Positions 1 to 8,206 of a stretch of 25,952 nt of DNA are shown here, piece by piece (within the stretch, counting starts at the first letter, position 1; each line of letters begins with the position of its first letter). Where the stretch lies: the NCBI GenBank assembly GCA_964532995.1, contig CAZHJN010000026.1, forward strand, positions 1 through 25,952, read 5' to 3'. The position numbers and the translations under genes are program-made. Origin of the DNA: DTJG01 sp964532995. Its GTDB lineage: Bacteria; Ratteibacteria; UBA8468; B48-G9; DTJG01. Below the pieces are notes generated by a model, which had not been told where the DNA came from, did no database searches, and saw only the letters and a program-made list of their open reading frames with translations.

Positions 1-503
1 GTCCTTAGCCTACTAGGAGTAACAGTTATTTCAAATCCAGTATAATACTTTTTGAATTGTTCTTTTATGATTTTTTCTGCTTTTTCAAAAGTTAATCCCC
101 AAAGATAAATACGTCCAATTTTTGGAAGGAAAACTCCACCATCTCTATCTAAAACTACCTGGTATCTTCCTTCTATCATACCCCAAACATCAATTATAAT
201 TTCATCCCCCGGGCCTAAAACATAATCAGAACCGACCGGAACATCCACAACCGGAGCAAAAGTTGTCGCTGGCATCTTAAAAAATTTTTCGCCAAACCTT
301 TCCAGTTTCCTGGGAACTTTCTGAGAAACACTGAATTCTACACTCTCTTCTGCAACTTCTTCAGTTTCCTCTTTTAATTGAACTTCGGTTTTTTGCTCTG
401 GCAGAGCTTGAGTAACTTGAGATGGTATTTCTGTTGTTTTTTCTTGACAATGAATAAAATTTATAACCCCCAGAAGTAAAACCGCAGTTATAACCTTTTT
501 CAT
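1..503 (-). CDS. Polysaccharide export protein, Wza/SLBB family (partial, C-terminus beyond window)
   Basis: The open frame starts at ATG 503 and runs off the left edge after about 167 codons. A basic, hydrophobic N-terminus (MKKVITAVLLLG) is a signal peptide; the Cys19 context (FIHC) is a poor lipobox, so lipidation is uncertain. A Gln/Glu-rich linker follows. Residues from about 90 match the polysaccharide biosynthesis/export domain: the signature DYVLGPGDEIIIDVWG, then an FLPKIGRIYLWGLTF stretch and a KKYYTGFEITVTPSRLR segment, as in Wza-type outer-membrane export channels upstream of their SLBB domains. Such proteins carry capsule or exopolysaccharide across the outer membrane. The start has AGGAG eight bases upstream (512-516) and a promoter at 579-606. 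Family assignment is from recalled motifs; whether the partner kinase/ligase genes follow cannot be seen. Confidence 0.85.
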   Translation of the reverse strand, partial: MKKVITAVLLLGVINFIHCQEKTTEIPSQVTQALPEQKTEVQLKEETEEVAEESVEFSVSQKVPRKLERFGEKFFKMPATTFAPVVDVPVGSDYVLGPGDEIIIDVWGMIEGRYQVVLDRDGGVFLPKIGRIYLWGLTFEKAEKIIKEQFKKYYTGFEITVTPSRLR

Positions 504-578
504 TTTCTCAGCTCCTGCTCTTTTCCATGTGAATATTTAATCAACCATCTCTTTTCCAATTTTATCTTTTTGCTTATG

Positions 579-606
579 ATAATATCAGATCAAAAAAATT
601 TGTCAA
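579..606 (-). promoter_or_regulatory. Sigma-70-type promoter of the polysaccharide export gene
   Basis: On the minus strand a perfect -35 TTGACA (601-606) is followed after 16 bases by TATTAT (579-584). The predicted start near 572 leaves a leader of about 70 nt with an AGGAG ribosome site. The -35 sits in a short direct repeat, TTTGACAAATTTGACAAATT, so a second TTGACA-like element lies nine bases further upstream; this could be chance in AT-rich DNA or a repeated regulator half-site. Confidence 0.55.
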
Positions 607-1004
607 ATTTGTCAAAAATTTTTATTTTGCTAAAATTATTAATTAAAAGAGCTTTTTTCTTCTAAAAATCTCTCCTTTCGAAAATTATCTCTGGATATTA
701 AAGGCAAGGAATGAACAATAGAAAAAAGTTTGATGGATGATGCATTGATGCATCATATCTGTATTGGAAAAATATGATAGGTTAATATTTGGAATTTGGT
801 AGACGTTCTTATAAAGGAACATCAAAACCATGTTCCAATAGAAAGACAAATTGGTGAATTAAAGATATCGAAGTTATTTGCGAAAATTGAAAAAAAGAAA
901 TTGTATAATTATTAAAGAGACCCTCATTAACAGATAAGAATGCATTTTCATATTTATCCTCAAAGGACTAAAGTGGGATGGATAAATGAAAAGCGGGAAG
1001 CCTT
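607..1004. other. AT-rich intergenic region without intact gene
   Basis: No complete coding frame with a ribosome site is visible on either strand. The plus strand has a 40-codon open stretch at about 781-915 that lacks a start and that I do not recognise, and a second short frame at about 940-1095 that runs into the antisense of the neighbouring large gene. A perfect inverted repeat at 737-756 is listed separately. The segment may hold decayed coding DNA, but I cannot name a source. Confidence 0.5.
737..756. repeat. Perfect 9-bp inverted repeat, 2-base centre
   Basis: ATGATGCAT and ATGCATCAT are separated by TG. The arms are perfect. It is not followed by a T run on either strand, so it does not look like a terminator. 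It could be a dyad operator or a transposon-end relic. No second copy was noticed in the window. Confidence 0.5.
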
Positions 1005-3728
1005 TTATAAACGATTGGACGGGGAATCTTTATTTTTATTTGTTTTGCTTATAAGCATTATAAGCATACCACCAGCACAAAATAAGGCTAAATAAAAGAA
1101 AACCCCTTTATTTATCAAAAAGGCAAGAAATATTAAAGGATAAAGGAAAACTCTGGTGAAGTATTTTGCCAATGAATGGACAGAAATGAAATCAGCTAAT
1201 TTTCGGGAATTTCGATAGTAAAATGAGACAAATTTCCTTCCCAGATAATTCGTCAGTAAATATTGATCTCTAAAGATTCTTAATATTTTCACCTGTTTTA
1301 CTAAAGGGGAGCCAAACGCAGCGGTTGCAATAAAACACTCACCATTTCCTCTCCCGTCTCCAGAGGATGTGATAAGAGATAGCACAGGACCAGATTGATT
1401 TACAATCACGCCGTTAGCAGCTCCATCAGCATCGCCTTTTTCACCATCTCGCAGCAGAATAGTAACTGTATTGCCAACAATTGTTACATCAGAATATTCG
1501 ATCCATCTTTGTCCTGAAGAAGCACATTCAATATATTTATACCACTTCGTTTCTGCTGGTAAGTTCGTAGGAAAGGTAAATTTCAGCTTACTTATTGGAC
1601 CGTTCGTGAGCTCAATACGTGATATAAAAACACCATAGGCTGCATCTCCGTACGGCGGTGTTTCCAATGGCGAAATTCCTGCAAAATACGCAATTCTATC
1701 ACCAGTAATTGATTCCACAGTCACAGTGTTCCCATTGAACAATACCGTTTTCCGACTATTTTCTCCGGTTTGCCCGCCGCGCGGGTTTTGATTATCAGGT
1801 ACTCCATCTCCATTAGTATCACTGCACTGTGATAATGGAAGCGTTGTAAAACAGATCACAGTGGGAACTGACCAAATATTATTTGTATTTGCTGCCTGTG
1901 ACATGAGAATATAGGAAGTCCCGGGGAGGAGAATATTGCGTTCCAGCCATAATGAAGTTAAATCGCCGGTTGTCACTGTTGAAACATAAATAGTTTGTTC
2001 GGTAGAATGATCCTTGATAATCCATAAACTTGTTCCTACTTGGGTTCCATCACTGCCTGCAGTATAGTCACCTTTAATTCGTACAACATTATCAACTGGG
2101 ATGCCCCCTGTAATTTGATTACCATTGCTATCGTAGAAGCGAATATTTTGAAATAGGGGCAGTGGCATGTTCAACACTGCCATTGATACAAAAATATATT
2201 TATTACCAATGCTCGTAATAACAGGAATTGTTGCGGTGTAAGTTCCTGAATCAAGATTAATTTTGTTTATTGTTATGGTAACTGATGTAACGCTTATGGA
2301 ATTGTTCACAGTTATATTACCGCCGCCTGGTGCAATAGAAGCAATCCAACCATTTCCCTCATTATAAATAGGAGTTCCTATATTCCAAATTAAATTCCCT
2401 GTTCCTGTAACAATCAAGTCAAAACTTTTCTGAGTTTCCGAAGTATTAAAGTCAAGGGTGGAAGGATTAATATTAACTTCAAAAGCAGTTCCTTCAGGTG
2501 TCGTATCAAAAGCAATATTGGAATAGCTGCTATAATTTTCTCCATAATCATAAGCACATACCCTGTAATAGTACGTTGTACCTGGATAGCAGTAGACATC
2601 TTCATAGTAAGTTGAGGTTGTGATGTACTTTCGCTCAAATTGCATTCCATCGGTTGAACGTTCAATTATATAACCAGCAAGCCCGGAACCTCCGCTATCT
2701 GTTGAACCGACCCAATTTAGATTAATCCGACTCGAATTTATAGCTTTAGCAAACAGATTGGTAGGCGGTGTCGGAGGTATTGCGTCTGATGGGATGGCGG
2801 ATACTGTTATAGGAATTCGGGCTTCAGCTTGGCAACTACTTCGTTTCACAATGACTTTAGCGATGTAAGTACCAGGAGATGAATAGGTGTAAGAGATACT
2901 CTTCAAATTATCAGTGATCCCATTAAATTTCGCTATGTAGTCAGGAGTAATATCTATTTCTGAATCTGAACGGTCAGCATAAAATATATAATCGATTGGA
3001 CCAGTTGCTGTCCCAGAAACCGTGGCAGTAAGTATTGTACTCAACGGAGCAGCACCACTTTGAGGTGTAGCATATAGTGTAACAGAAAAAGTTTGAGCAG
3101 AGGAATTAACGTGAATAAAACGATACATAACAGCACCACCGAGTGTCCAAAAAGCATTCCAAACAGAATTCGAATGTGCAGCAACTTTGTAATTGCCAAG
3201 GTATACTGCACTATGATTGTACCATCCATCGCCATCCCAATCGTAAAGAATAACATCTCCTATTTGTAATTGATCAATAGAATAAACTTCTATGCCCTGA
3301 CCAGAGGAGATAAGGAAATTGCCTAAATTATTCGCTCCTGGTTCACCATAGGCAATGGTACGAGAAGGAATATTTGATCCTCCTCCATTTTCATGAGGTT
3401 CCGAACCAATTACACAAGACACAAAATGAGCGCAGTCATAACCCCCAAGAGGTACTGCTGTTCCGGCTCCAAGATACGAAGGAAAACTGGTATTTTCCCA
3501 AAAATAGCCATCACTTACAACTTTGTCGTAATATTTATATGCATAATTATAAGCTGAATACCGGTCATAAGCACCCGAAACTTGCAGTGAATAAAACGTA
3601 CCAAAAAGGTACACAAGTGAAATTATTTCTTTGCATGGAAAAACCTTGGACCCTTTTTTAGAAATCAAGTATTTTAGAAAACAAACCAACCTATCACTAA
3701 AATCGCAAAGAAGCAATAATTTTTTCAA
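1005..3728 (-). CDS. Large secreted modular protein: amidase-like (NlpC/P60-like) head, PKD, Fn3, choice-of-anchor U, CFI-box C-terminus
   Basis: 907 residues. A hydrophobic segment at about 34-50 is the probable signal sequence. Residues 56-205 resemble the putative amidase domain related to NlpC/P60: YDCAHFVS gives catalytic Cys99 and NHSAVYLG gives His172, both present. Then a PKD-like domain (about 212-310), fibronectin type III (319-410), a BACON-like beta domain (415-520), another beta domain (525-632), a calcium-type DTNGDGVPDNQ repeat opening a choice-of-anchor U domain (637-784), and the CFI-box region CFIATAAFGS (798-807) with RDQYLLTN. The tail ends in hydrophobic stretches (about 859-893) and lysines, a sorting or anchoring signal. 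The start codon is TTG, three bases after GGAGG, and overlaps the upstream gene by 32 bases, so the two are probably coupled. Substrate is unknown; peptidoglycan or a protein amide is an inference. Confidence 0.85.
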   Translation of the reverse strand: MKKLLLLCDFSDRLVCFLKYLISKKGSKVFPCKEIISLVYLFGTFYSLQVSGAYDRYSAYNYAYKYYDKVVSDGYFWENTSFPSYLGAGTAVPLGGYDCAHFVSCVIGSEPHENGGGSNIPSRTIAYGEPGANNLGNFLISSGQGIEVYSIDQLQIGDVILYDWDGDGWYNHSAVYLGNYKVAAHSNSVWNAFWTLGGAVMYRFIHVNSSAQTFSVTLYATPQSGAAPLSTILTATVSGTATGPIDYIFYADRSDSEIDITPDYIAKFNGITDNLKSISYTYSSPGTYIAKVIVKRSSCQAEARIPITVSAIPSDAIPPTPPTNLFAKAINSSRINLNWVGSTDSGGSGLAGYIIERSTDGMQFERKYITTSTYYEDVYCYPGTTYYYRVCAYDYGENYSSYSNIAFDTTPEGTAFEVNINPSTLDFNTSETQKSFDLIVTGTGNLIWNIGTPIYNEGNGWIASIAPGGGNITVNNSISVTSVTITINKINLDSGTYTATIPVITSIGNKYIFVSMAVLNMPLPLFQNIRFYDSNGNQITGGIPVDNVVRIKGDYTAGSDGTQVGTSLWIIKDHSTEQTIYVSTVTTGDLTSLWLERNILLPGTSYILMSQAANTNNIWSVPTVICFTTLPLSQCSDTNGDGVPDNQNPRGGQTGENSRKTVLFNGNTVTVESITGDRIAYFAGISPLETPPYGDAAYGVFISRIELTNGPISKLKFTFPTNLPAETKWYKYIECASSGQRWIEYSDVTIVGNTVTILLRDGEKGDADGAANGVIVNQSGPVLSLITSSGDGRGNGECFIATAAFGSPLVKQVKILRIFRDQYLLTNYLGRKFVSFYYRNSRKLADFISVHSLAKYFTRVFLYPLIFLAFLINKGVFFYLALFCAGGMLIMLISKTNKNKDSPSNRL

Positions 3729-4275
3729 ATTCCTCCACGAAGCCTTTCAGAAATCTAATTTGATAAATTCTATTATTTCGTTTGAAAGCAAGCCAAGGAA
3801 GATATTTATCGACGGTTATATCAGAGCTTGATAAAGCCTCATAAGCTTCCACATCGCCTATTCTTTTTATTAGCCACTTTATGTAGCCAAGGTTATCTTT
3901 TTTAGTGATCTGAGATAAATTCATTTCAACTATTTCACGTGGAGAAAGGTTTGCAATCATCCTTTCTTCACCATTTATAATCGCTGTACCAGTCAATTCC
4001 GCCACAGTGATGATATATAGTCTCGAGTTTCCCTGAATATTCACTTGCTCGGGTCCGTAAGGAGTACTGACGATTAAATCTTCTGGATATCTTATTTCGA
4101 AACCATATTTCTCGTTCGTATAAGTTTTCCAGACACTAGTGTTTGTTTTTGGAGAAGAAAAACCATTTTTTTGTTTTCCAATTTCACCGGTAAACAGGTT
4201 TTTTTGAAAAAGTAATATCGCAAAACCAAAAACAATTACAGACATTTTTCCGAATTTATAAGATTTATCTTTCAA
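3697..4275 (-). CDS. Secreted PsbP-like hypothetical protein
   Basis: About 192 residues. One hydrophobic segment (VIVFGFAILLF) near the N-terminus is a signal peptide or membrane anchor. The body holds WKTYTNEKYGFEIRYPED, the pattern seen at the start of PsbP-like domains in many bacterial secreted proteins, and ends FEKIIASLRF, also usual for such domains. Function is unknown. The longest frame opens with GTG at 4290, but TTG at 4275 lies six bases after GGAGG and is preferred; if the transcript starts near 4291, a leaderless GTG start is the alternative. Its 3' end contains the ribosome site and TTG start of the 907-residue secreted protein, so the pair looks co-expressed and both act outside the cytoplasm. 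Confidence 0.7.
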   Translation of the reverse strand: MKDKSYKFGKMSVIVFGFAILLFQKNLFTGEIGKQKNGFSSPKTNTSVWKTYTNEKYGFEIRYPEDLIVSTPYGPEQVNIQGNSRLYIITVAELTGTAIINGEERMIANLSPREIVEMNLSQITKKDNLGYIKWLIKRIGDVEAYEALSSSDITVDKYLPWLAFKRNNRIYQIRFLKGFVEEFEKIIASLRF

Positions 4276-4297
4276 ATCAGCCCTCCACACAATTCTA

Positions 4298-4326
4298 ATT
4301 TTAACACAGTAAAATGCCTAAAACAA
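4298..4326 (-). promoter_or_regulatory. Extended -10 promoter for the PsbP-like/secreted amidase pair
   Basis: Minus strand: TTGTTT (4321-4326), a 17-base spacer, then TAAAAT (4298-4303) preceded by TGT, which is an extended -10. The predicted start is near 4291, giving a leader of about 16 nt to the TTG start at 4275. The -35 is weak; the TG motif could compensate. Confidence 0.45.
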
Positions 4327-4622
4327 GAGTAGAATTAGAAAAATAAGAACTATCTTTGAAAAAAGAAATAGATAAAAAAATCATCTAACCCAACAAAGGC
4401 ATCAGAAAAACTATCAAGAAATCAGGGTATTTCTTGAAAAAACTTTGTATTCAGCAATCTACCGACCAAGAAAAACACGATTTCGAACACTTTTAAAATT
4501 ATTTTGAAAGTTGCGGCAAAAAGAACAAATCTAAATCGCTAGAGATTTTTTACAAGAAAAAATAAATTTTTTGAGGAAATTGAATTTGAATATATCCGTG
4601 AATACACTACTTCAATATAAAT
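4327..4622. other. AT-rich spacer between aroD and the secreted-protein genes
   Basis: No intact gene is seen. Apart from the hairpin at 4406-4437, the plus strand has a few short open stretches broken by stops (for example around 4555-4620) that look like coding debris but that I cannot assign. It separates the efp-to-aroD operon from the secreted-protein pair. Confidence 0.45.
4406..4437 (-). terminator. Possible terminator after aroD operon
   Basis: Minus strand: a perfect 9-bp stem TCAAGAAAT/ATTTCTTGA closes a six-base loop, and TTTTT follows three bases later. The stem is AT-rich and lies about 185 bases after the aroD stop, so it is only a moderate candidate. On the plus strand the same hairpin is followed by A, not T. 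Confidence 0.35.
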
Positions 4623-5306
4623 CTACGAAAACCAGCTTTCAGTTTCTAACATTGATGGTTGACCTGGCGCAGTAGTTTCTTCTGCGGCAAAATATGTGAA
4701 AATGCCACCAAACGCAAGAGGAATAAGTCTTTCAAAAGTTCCTTTTCCCATTGGAATTACCGCAATATCAATCCTTTTTTTCTCTGAAACCAGAACAGAA
4801 ATAAGATTCAGAAGATCAATCTCTTTTTTTACAAATGTTGCAATTTTTACAATATCCGCATTATTAATTTTTGCAAGATCGCAGATTTTCAGCAGTTTAT
4901 TGCGATTCGGAGTTGATTTAAAATTATGATAGGAAAGAATCAATTTTTTTCTATTTTTTTTTGCAATCTCATAAACAGGTCTGACTATCCTGCTTTTCAG
5001 TTCCACATCAAAATAATCAGCATAGTTTGAAATGGATTGATATATTTCAATCCGTCTATCATCAGGAATAAAAAATGAAGGATCCTGACTTTCCCTGTGC
5101 CAGCGCACTGTTGCAATAATATTTGCATCTGTTGATTCTCTGATTTTCTTTGCCCATTTCACAAAATTTTTTTCAGGAAAATTTTTTATAAAGCAATCCA
5201 GCCTCAACTCAATCCAGCCCGCTTTTCTAAATGCGTTGCTGATGGTGCGGTCATTCTCATTGCCTGTCAGAACAGCAACTATCCTGTTTCTATCTGCGAT
5301 TGTCAT
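4623..5306 (-). CDS. aroD: 3-dehydroquinate dehydratase, type I
   Basis: 227 residues, the usual size for the class I enzyme that dehydrates 3-dehydroquinate to 3-dehydroshikimate in the shikimate pathway by a Schiff-base mechanism. Visible motifs are ELRLD (33-37), TVR (66-68), the catalytic pair His127 in SYHNF and Schiff-base Lys154 in DIVKIA, and the substrate-contacting APGQPS (213-218). All key residues are present. The ATG overlaps the stop of the PHP gene as ATGA, so translation is coupled. It is the last gene of the efp-to-aroD operon. Bacillota with the same neighbourhood usually carry the unrelated type II enzyme (aroQ) here. Confidence 0.95.
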   Translation of the reverse strand: MTIADRNRIVAVLTGNENDRTISNAFRKAGWIELRLDCFIKNFPEKNFVKWAKKIRESTDANIIATVRWHRESQDPSFFIPDDRRIEIYQSISNYADYFDVELKSRIVRPVYEIAKKNRKKLILSYHNFKSTPNRNKLLKICDLAKINNADIVKIATFVKKEIDLLNLISVLVSEKKRIDIAVIPMGKGTFERLIPLAFGGIFTYFAAEETTAPGQPSMLETESWFS

Positions 5307-5959
5307 AAATTTGTGAAAAACCTTTTCGCTATATTCTTTGATACCTGAAAGATTTGTTCAATATCATTTTCTTTAATACCGGCTCCGAGAAGAACAGTTT
5401 TTGCAAAATCAGAACTTATAAGATTATCAGGTGAGTGAGTATCTGTGTTCAGCACAGCAGGGAATTTATATTTTTCCCATAATCTGGCAACATTTCCATT
5501 TCCAAGTGAATGACCGGCTCTTGTGGTAATTTCAATTGCGATAGACCTTTTTAATGCAATCTGAGCCTCCTGTTCTGTGAGAAGTCCGGGATGAGCAAGA
5601 ATATCAATATCAGATTCCAATGCTGCTGAATTTGTTCCTTTTTTAACAGGTTCAACCGGAGTTTCTCCATGAACAACGATAATGCCTGCTCCAAGTTTTC
5701 TGCATTCTGAAGCGAGTGATTTTATATTTTGCGGTGGCACATGAGTAATTTCACAGCCAGGGATAAGTTTTATTTTCATTGAATTATTTGCGGATTTACA
5801 GAATTTTATTATTGATGGGATAACCAATTCAAAATTTGACTCATCAACATGATCCGTTAATGCCATCGCAATATAACCCTTCTCCTCTGCTCTTCTTGCA
5901 AGCTCTGAAGGCAAAAGAACCCCATCACTTAAAAGAGAATGCGTGTGAAGATCTATCAT
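5303..5959 (-). CDS. PHP-domain phosphoesterase, histidinol-phosphatase-like
   Basis: 218 residues from ATG 5959, which follows AGGGGGAG closely; a TTG at 5986 would add nine residues and overlap the asp23 stop. The PHP metal-site motifs are present: MIDLHTHSLLSDG at the N-terminus, ALTDHVDE, PGCEITHV, VVHGET, ILAHPG and a C-terminal NTDTHSPDN. These bind a multinuclear metal centre and hydrolyse phosphate esters. It belongs to the compact single-domain group named for histidinol-phosphatase, but polymerase-associated and nucleotide phosphatases share the fold. The only histidine gene in the window is hisD, about 17 kb away, so a role in histidine synthesis is possible, not shown. Tightly linked to asp23 and aroD. 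Confidence 0.8.
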   Translation of the reverse strand: MIDLHTHSLLSDGVLLPSELARRAEEKGYIAMALTDHVDESNFELVIPSIIKFCKSANNSMKIKLIPGCEITHVPPQNIKSLASECRKLGAGIIVVHGETPVEPVKKGTNSAALESDIDILAHPGLLTEQEAQIALKRSIAIEITTRAGHSLGNGNVARLWEKYKFPAVLNTDTHSPDNLISSDFAKTVLLGAGIKENDIEQIFQVSKNIAKRFFTNL

Positions 5960-5982
5960 CGTCTCCCCCTGAAATAATTCAT

Positions 5983-6345
5983 TCAATCCTTGCTGTATCC
6001 TGGATGGTAAATACCTTCCACTGTGATGTTCACCTGGGCAATCTTAAAACCTGTGATTTTTTCAGTCTCTTCCTTTATTGCCTTTTGTACCTTCCAGGTC
6101 AATTCAGGTATATTGATGCCATAATCAACAATAATTCCGAGATAAAGATGAACTCCATCATCTTTTATAGATACTTTAACCCCTGCGTCCGGTATCTTTC
6201 TGAAAAAAAGTGCTATGCCGCCAACAAAACTTGTGGCAATTCTGTGGACACCTGGTATACTTTTTGCCGCTATGGCTGCAATTGTTCCGATAACCTCGTC
6301 GTCTATCTTAACAGAACCAAGGTCTTCTTTTTCACCATTGGGCAT
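5983..6345 (-). CDS. Asp23/Gls24 family envelope stress-type protein
   Basis: 120 residues covering one Asp23 domain: GSVKIDDEVIGTIAAIAA, IPGV, then VDYGINIPELTWKVQKAIKEE and the terminal VNITVEGIYHP are the family hallmarks. Small cytoplasmic proteins of this family occur beside accBC in Bacillota (YqhY), where they are linked to the control of acetyl-CoA carboxylase; the gene order here supports a similar role, by inference. A strong AGGAGGG site precedes ATG 6345 and the gene begins ten bases after the accC stop. Confidence 0.9.
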   Translation of the reverse strand: MPNGEKEDLGSVKIDDEVIGTIAAIAAKSIPGVHRIATSFVGGIALFFRKIPDAGVKVSIKDDGVHLYLGIIVDYGINIPELTWKVQKAIKEETEKITGFKIAQVNITVEGIYHPGYSKD

Positions 6346-6355
6346 TTTGACCCTC

Positions 6356-7726
6356 CTATGAAACAGGTATACCGGTACTGTTATTTTTTATTTCATTGAG
6401 AAATTTTTCCAGCCAGCCAACATAATATCTACCAGACTGAAATACAGGATGCTCAAGAACCCTTCTGTAGAAATCAATCGTTGTTCGGACACCTTCTATC
6501 TTCATCTCTTCCAATGCTCGTTGCATCCTGGTAATCGCTTCCTGTCTTGTTTTTCCATAACTTATTACTTTCGCAAGAAGACTGTCGTAATAGGGCGGAA
6601 TTACATAGCCCTGGTAGATATGAGTATCAACCCTTATACCTGGACCACCAGGAAGCACAAGCTTTGTGATTTTGCCCGGATTTGGAAAAAAATCCCTATC
6701 AGGGTCTTCTGCATTTATTCGACATTCAATACTGTGTCCGGTAAATGGAACAAAACTGTGATTAAACCTGATTTTCTCTCCTGATGCAATCTCAAGTTGA
6801 CTTTTTACAAGGTCAAATCCGGTTATTAACTCAGTTATCGGATGTTCAACCTGTATCCTTGTATTCATCTCCATAAAATAAGCGTACCTTCCTCCCATAA
6901 GAAACTCTATTGTTCCAGTGCTTCTGTATTTTATAACCCTGCAAATTTTCCGTGCAATCTTCTGCAATTTTTTTCTCATACCGGAATCAATGATAGGAGA
7001 AGGAGTTTCCTCAATCAATTTCTGATGTCTTCTCTGAAGGGAACAATCCCTTTCAGGAAACACAAAAACATTTCCAAAATCGTCAGCAAGCACCTGAATT
7101 TCTATATGCCTCGGTCTCTCAATGAATTTTTCAATGTAGAGAGATGGATTGTCAAAAGCAATCTTTGCCTCCTGCTGGCAGGCAGGCCAGAAGGAGCAAA
7201 ATTCATCAATATTTCGCGCTATCCTCATACCTCTTCCACCACCACCGGCAGAAGCTTTGATCATAACAGGAAAACCTATTCTTTTTGCCTGCTTCATCGC
7301 ATCATTAAGATCAACCAGACTGTCAACACCAGGAATAACAGGCAATCTGCTCTTCTTAACCGTCCTTCTGGCTTCAGATTTATCTCCCATCAAACGAATT
7401 TGTTCTGGTCCGGGTCCCACAAATACTATTCTTGAAGCGTCACAGACTTCAATAAAAAATGGATTTTCTGAAAGAAAACCATAACCTGGATGTACAGAAT
7501 CAACACCTGTAACTTCCATTGCGCTCAAAATCGCCGGAATATTCAGATAACTTTCAAGAGGTGATGCCGGTCCAATACAGATTTTTTCATCTGCAAGCAT
7601 TGTCGGAAGGCTTTCACGGTCAGCCTCAGAATAACCAAGAACACAGGGAAGTCCGAGTTCCTTGCAGGCGCGTATTATTCTTACTGCGATTTCACCACGA
7701 TTTGGGATAAAGACTTTTCTTAACAT
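6356..7726 (-). CDS. accC: Biotin carboxylase subunit of acetyl-CoA carboxylase
   Basis: 456 residues from ATG 7726; a TTG one codon earlier is less likely. It carboxylates the biotin of AccB using ATP and bicarbonate, the first half-reaction of malonyl-CoA synthesis. The N-terminal domain FIPNRGEIAVRIIRACKELG, the VHPGYGFLSEN motif, the MGDKSEAR lysine, the ATP-grasp loop SAGGGGRGMR, ERDCSLQRRHQK, the catalytic EMNTRIQVEH and C-terminal ECRINAEDP are all intact. The length is normal. It lies eight bases after accB, making an accBC pair; the carboxyltransferase genes accA/accD are not in the window. Confidence 0.97.
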   Translation of the reverse strand: MLRKVFIPNRGEIAVRIIRACKELGLPCVLGYSEADRESLPTMLADEKICIGPASPLESYLNIPAILSAMEVTGVDSVHPGYGFLSENPFFIEVCDASRIVFVGPGPEQIRLMGDKSEARRTVKKSRLPVIPGVDSLVDLNDAMKQAKRIGFPVMIKASAGGGGRGMRIARNIDEFCSFWPACQQEAKIAFDNPSLYIEKFIERPRHIEIQVLADDFGNVFVFPERDCSLQRRHQKLIEETPSPIIDSGMRKKLQKIARKICRVIKYRSTGTIEFLMGGRYAYFMEMNTRIQVEHPITELITGFDLVKSQLEIASGEKIRFNHSFVPFTGHSIECRINAEDPDRDFFPNPGKITKLVLPGGPGIRVDTHIYQGYVIPPYYDSLLAKVISYGKTRQEAITRMQRALEEMKIEGVRTTIDFYRRVLEHPVFQSGRYYVGWLEKFLNEIKNNSTGIPVS

Positions 7727-7734
7727 CAAGTTCT

Positions 7735-8181
7735 CTATTGTTCAGGAAGAGGTTCAAGTAAGAACAATTTCTGGCCATATTCCACAGGAGAACCATTTTC
7801 CACCAGAATCTTCTTAACCCTTCCTGTGCACTCTGATTTAATCTCATTCATAACCTTCATTGCCTCAACAATACAGAGTGTGGCGCCCTTTTTAACAACA
7901 GTATCAACCTCCACAAAAGGCGGAGCATGAGGAGATGGAGCCCTGTAAAAAGTTCCAATAAGAGGGGATTTAACAGAAACAAGATTCTGTTCATCACTGG
8001 TTTGAACGGCTGAGGTTGAATTTTCTGCCTGTTGTTGATGCATTCTTTTGACCGGACCAATGATAGAACCATTGTTTTCTGTCTGTAAAATCAAATAAAA
8101 ATCACCTTTTCTGATTTCAAGGTAGGTTAAACCGTTTTCCTTCATAAAATTAACGTATTTTTTGAGTTCTTCTGGTTCCAT
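7735..8181 (-). CDS. accB: Biotin carboxyl carrier protein of acetyl-CoA carboxylase
   Basis: 148 residues from ATG 8181, which has AGGGG seven bases upstream; a GTG at 8214 would extend it into efp and is not favoured. The C-terminal biotinyl domain begins about VKSPLIGTFYRAPSP and carries the biotin site EAMKVMNEI, with Lys109 as the modified residue. The thumb region PSPHAPPFVEVDTVVKKG is typical of bacterial AccB. The N-terminal part plus a Gln/Ser-rich linker (about residues 40-65) gives the usual size. It shuttles carboxyl-biotin between AccC and the carboxyltransferase. Confidence 0.96.
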   Translation of the reverse strand: MEPEELKKYVNFMKENGLTYLEIRKGDFYLILQTENNGSIIGPVKRMHQQQAENSTSAVQTSDEQNLVSVKSPLIGTFYRAPSPHAPPFVEVDTVVKKGATLCIVEAMKVMNEIKSECTGRVKKILVENGSPVEYGQKLFLLEPLPEQ

Positions 8182-8206
8182 TTGAATTCCCCTAACAAGG
8201 ACTGTA

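Noticed and set aside
781..915. Forty-codon open stretch on the plus strand, possible gene fragment
   Set aside because: No start, no ribosome site and no recognisable family; kept only as a remark on the gap.
3374..3831. Two overlapping plus-strand frames near the start of the large secreted protein
   Set aside because: Shadows of the minus-strand genes; no ribosome sites or protein features.
4555..4620. Short plus-strand reading frame before aroD that looked like the end of a transposase
   Set aside because: Too short, with stops upstream and no motif; cannot be assigned to any transposase family.
5836..6399. Plus-strand open frame of 187 codons
   Set aside because: Antisense to the PHP gene and asp23, which both have strong motif support.
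7170..7195. GC-rich CTGCTGGCAGGCAGGC segment in accC, similar to repeats spread in some candidate-phylum genomes, with a like string in argF at about 10676
   Set aside because: Both align without gaps to normal protein sequence (AccC helix; ArgF HCLPAHR), so they are coding coincidences rather than inserted repeats.
6842..7435. Long open frame (197 codons) on the plus strand
   Set aside because: Antisense to accC, with low-complexity, unrecognisable protein and no ribosome site; accC is certain.
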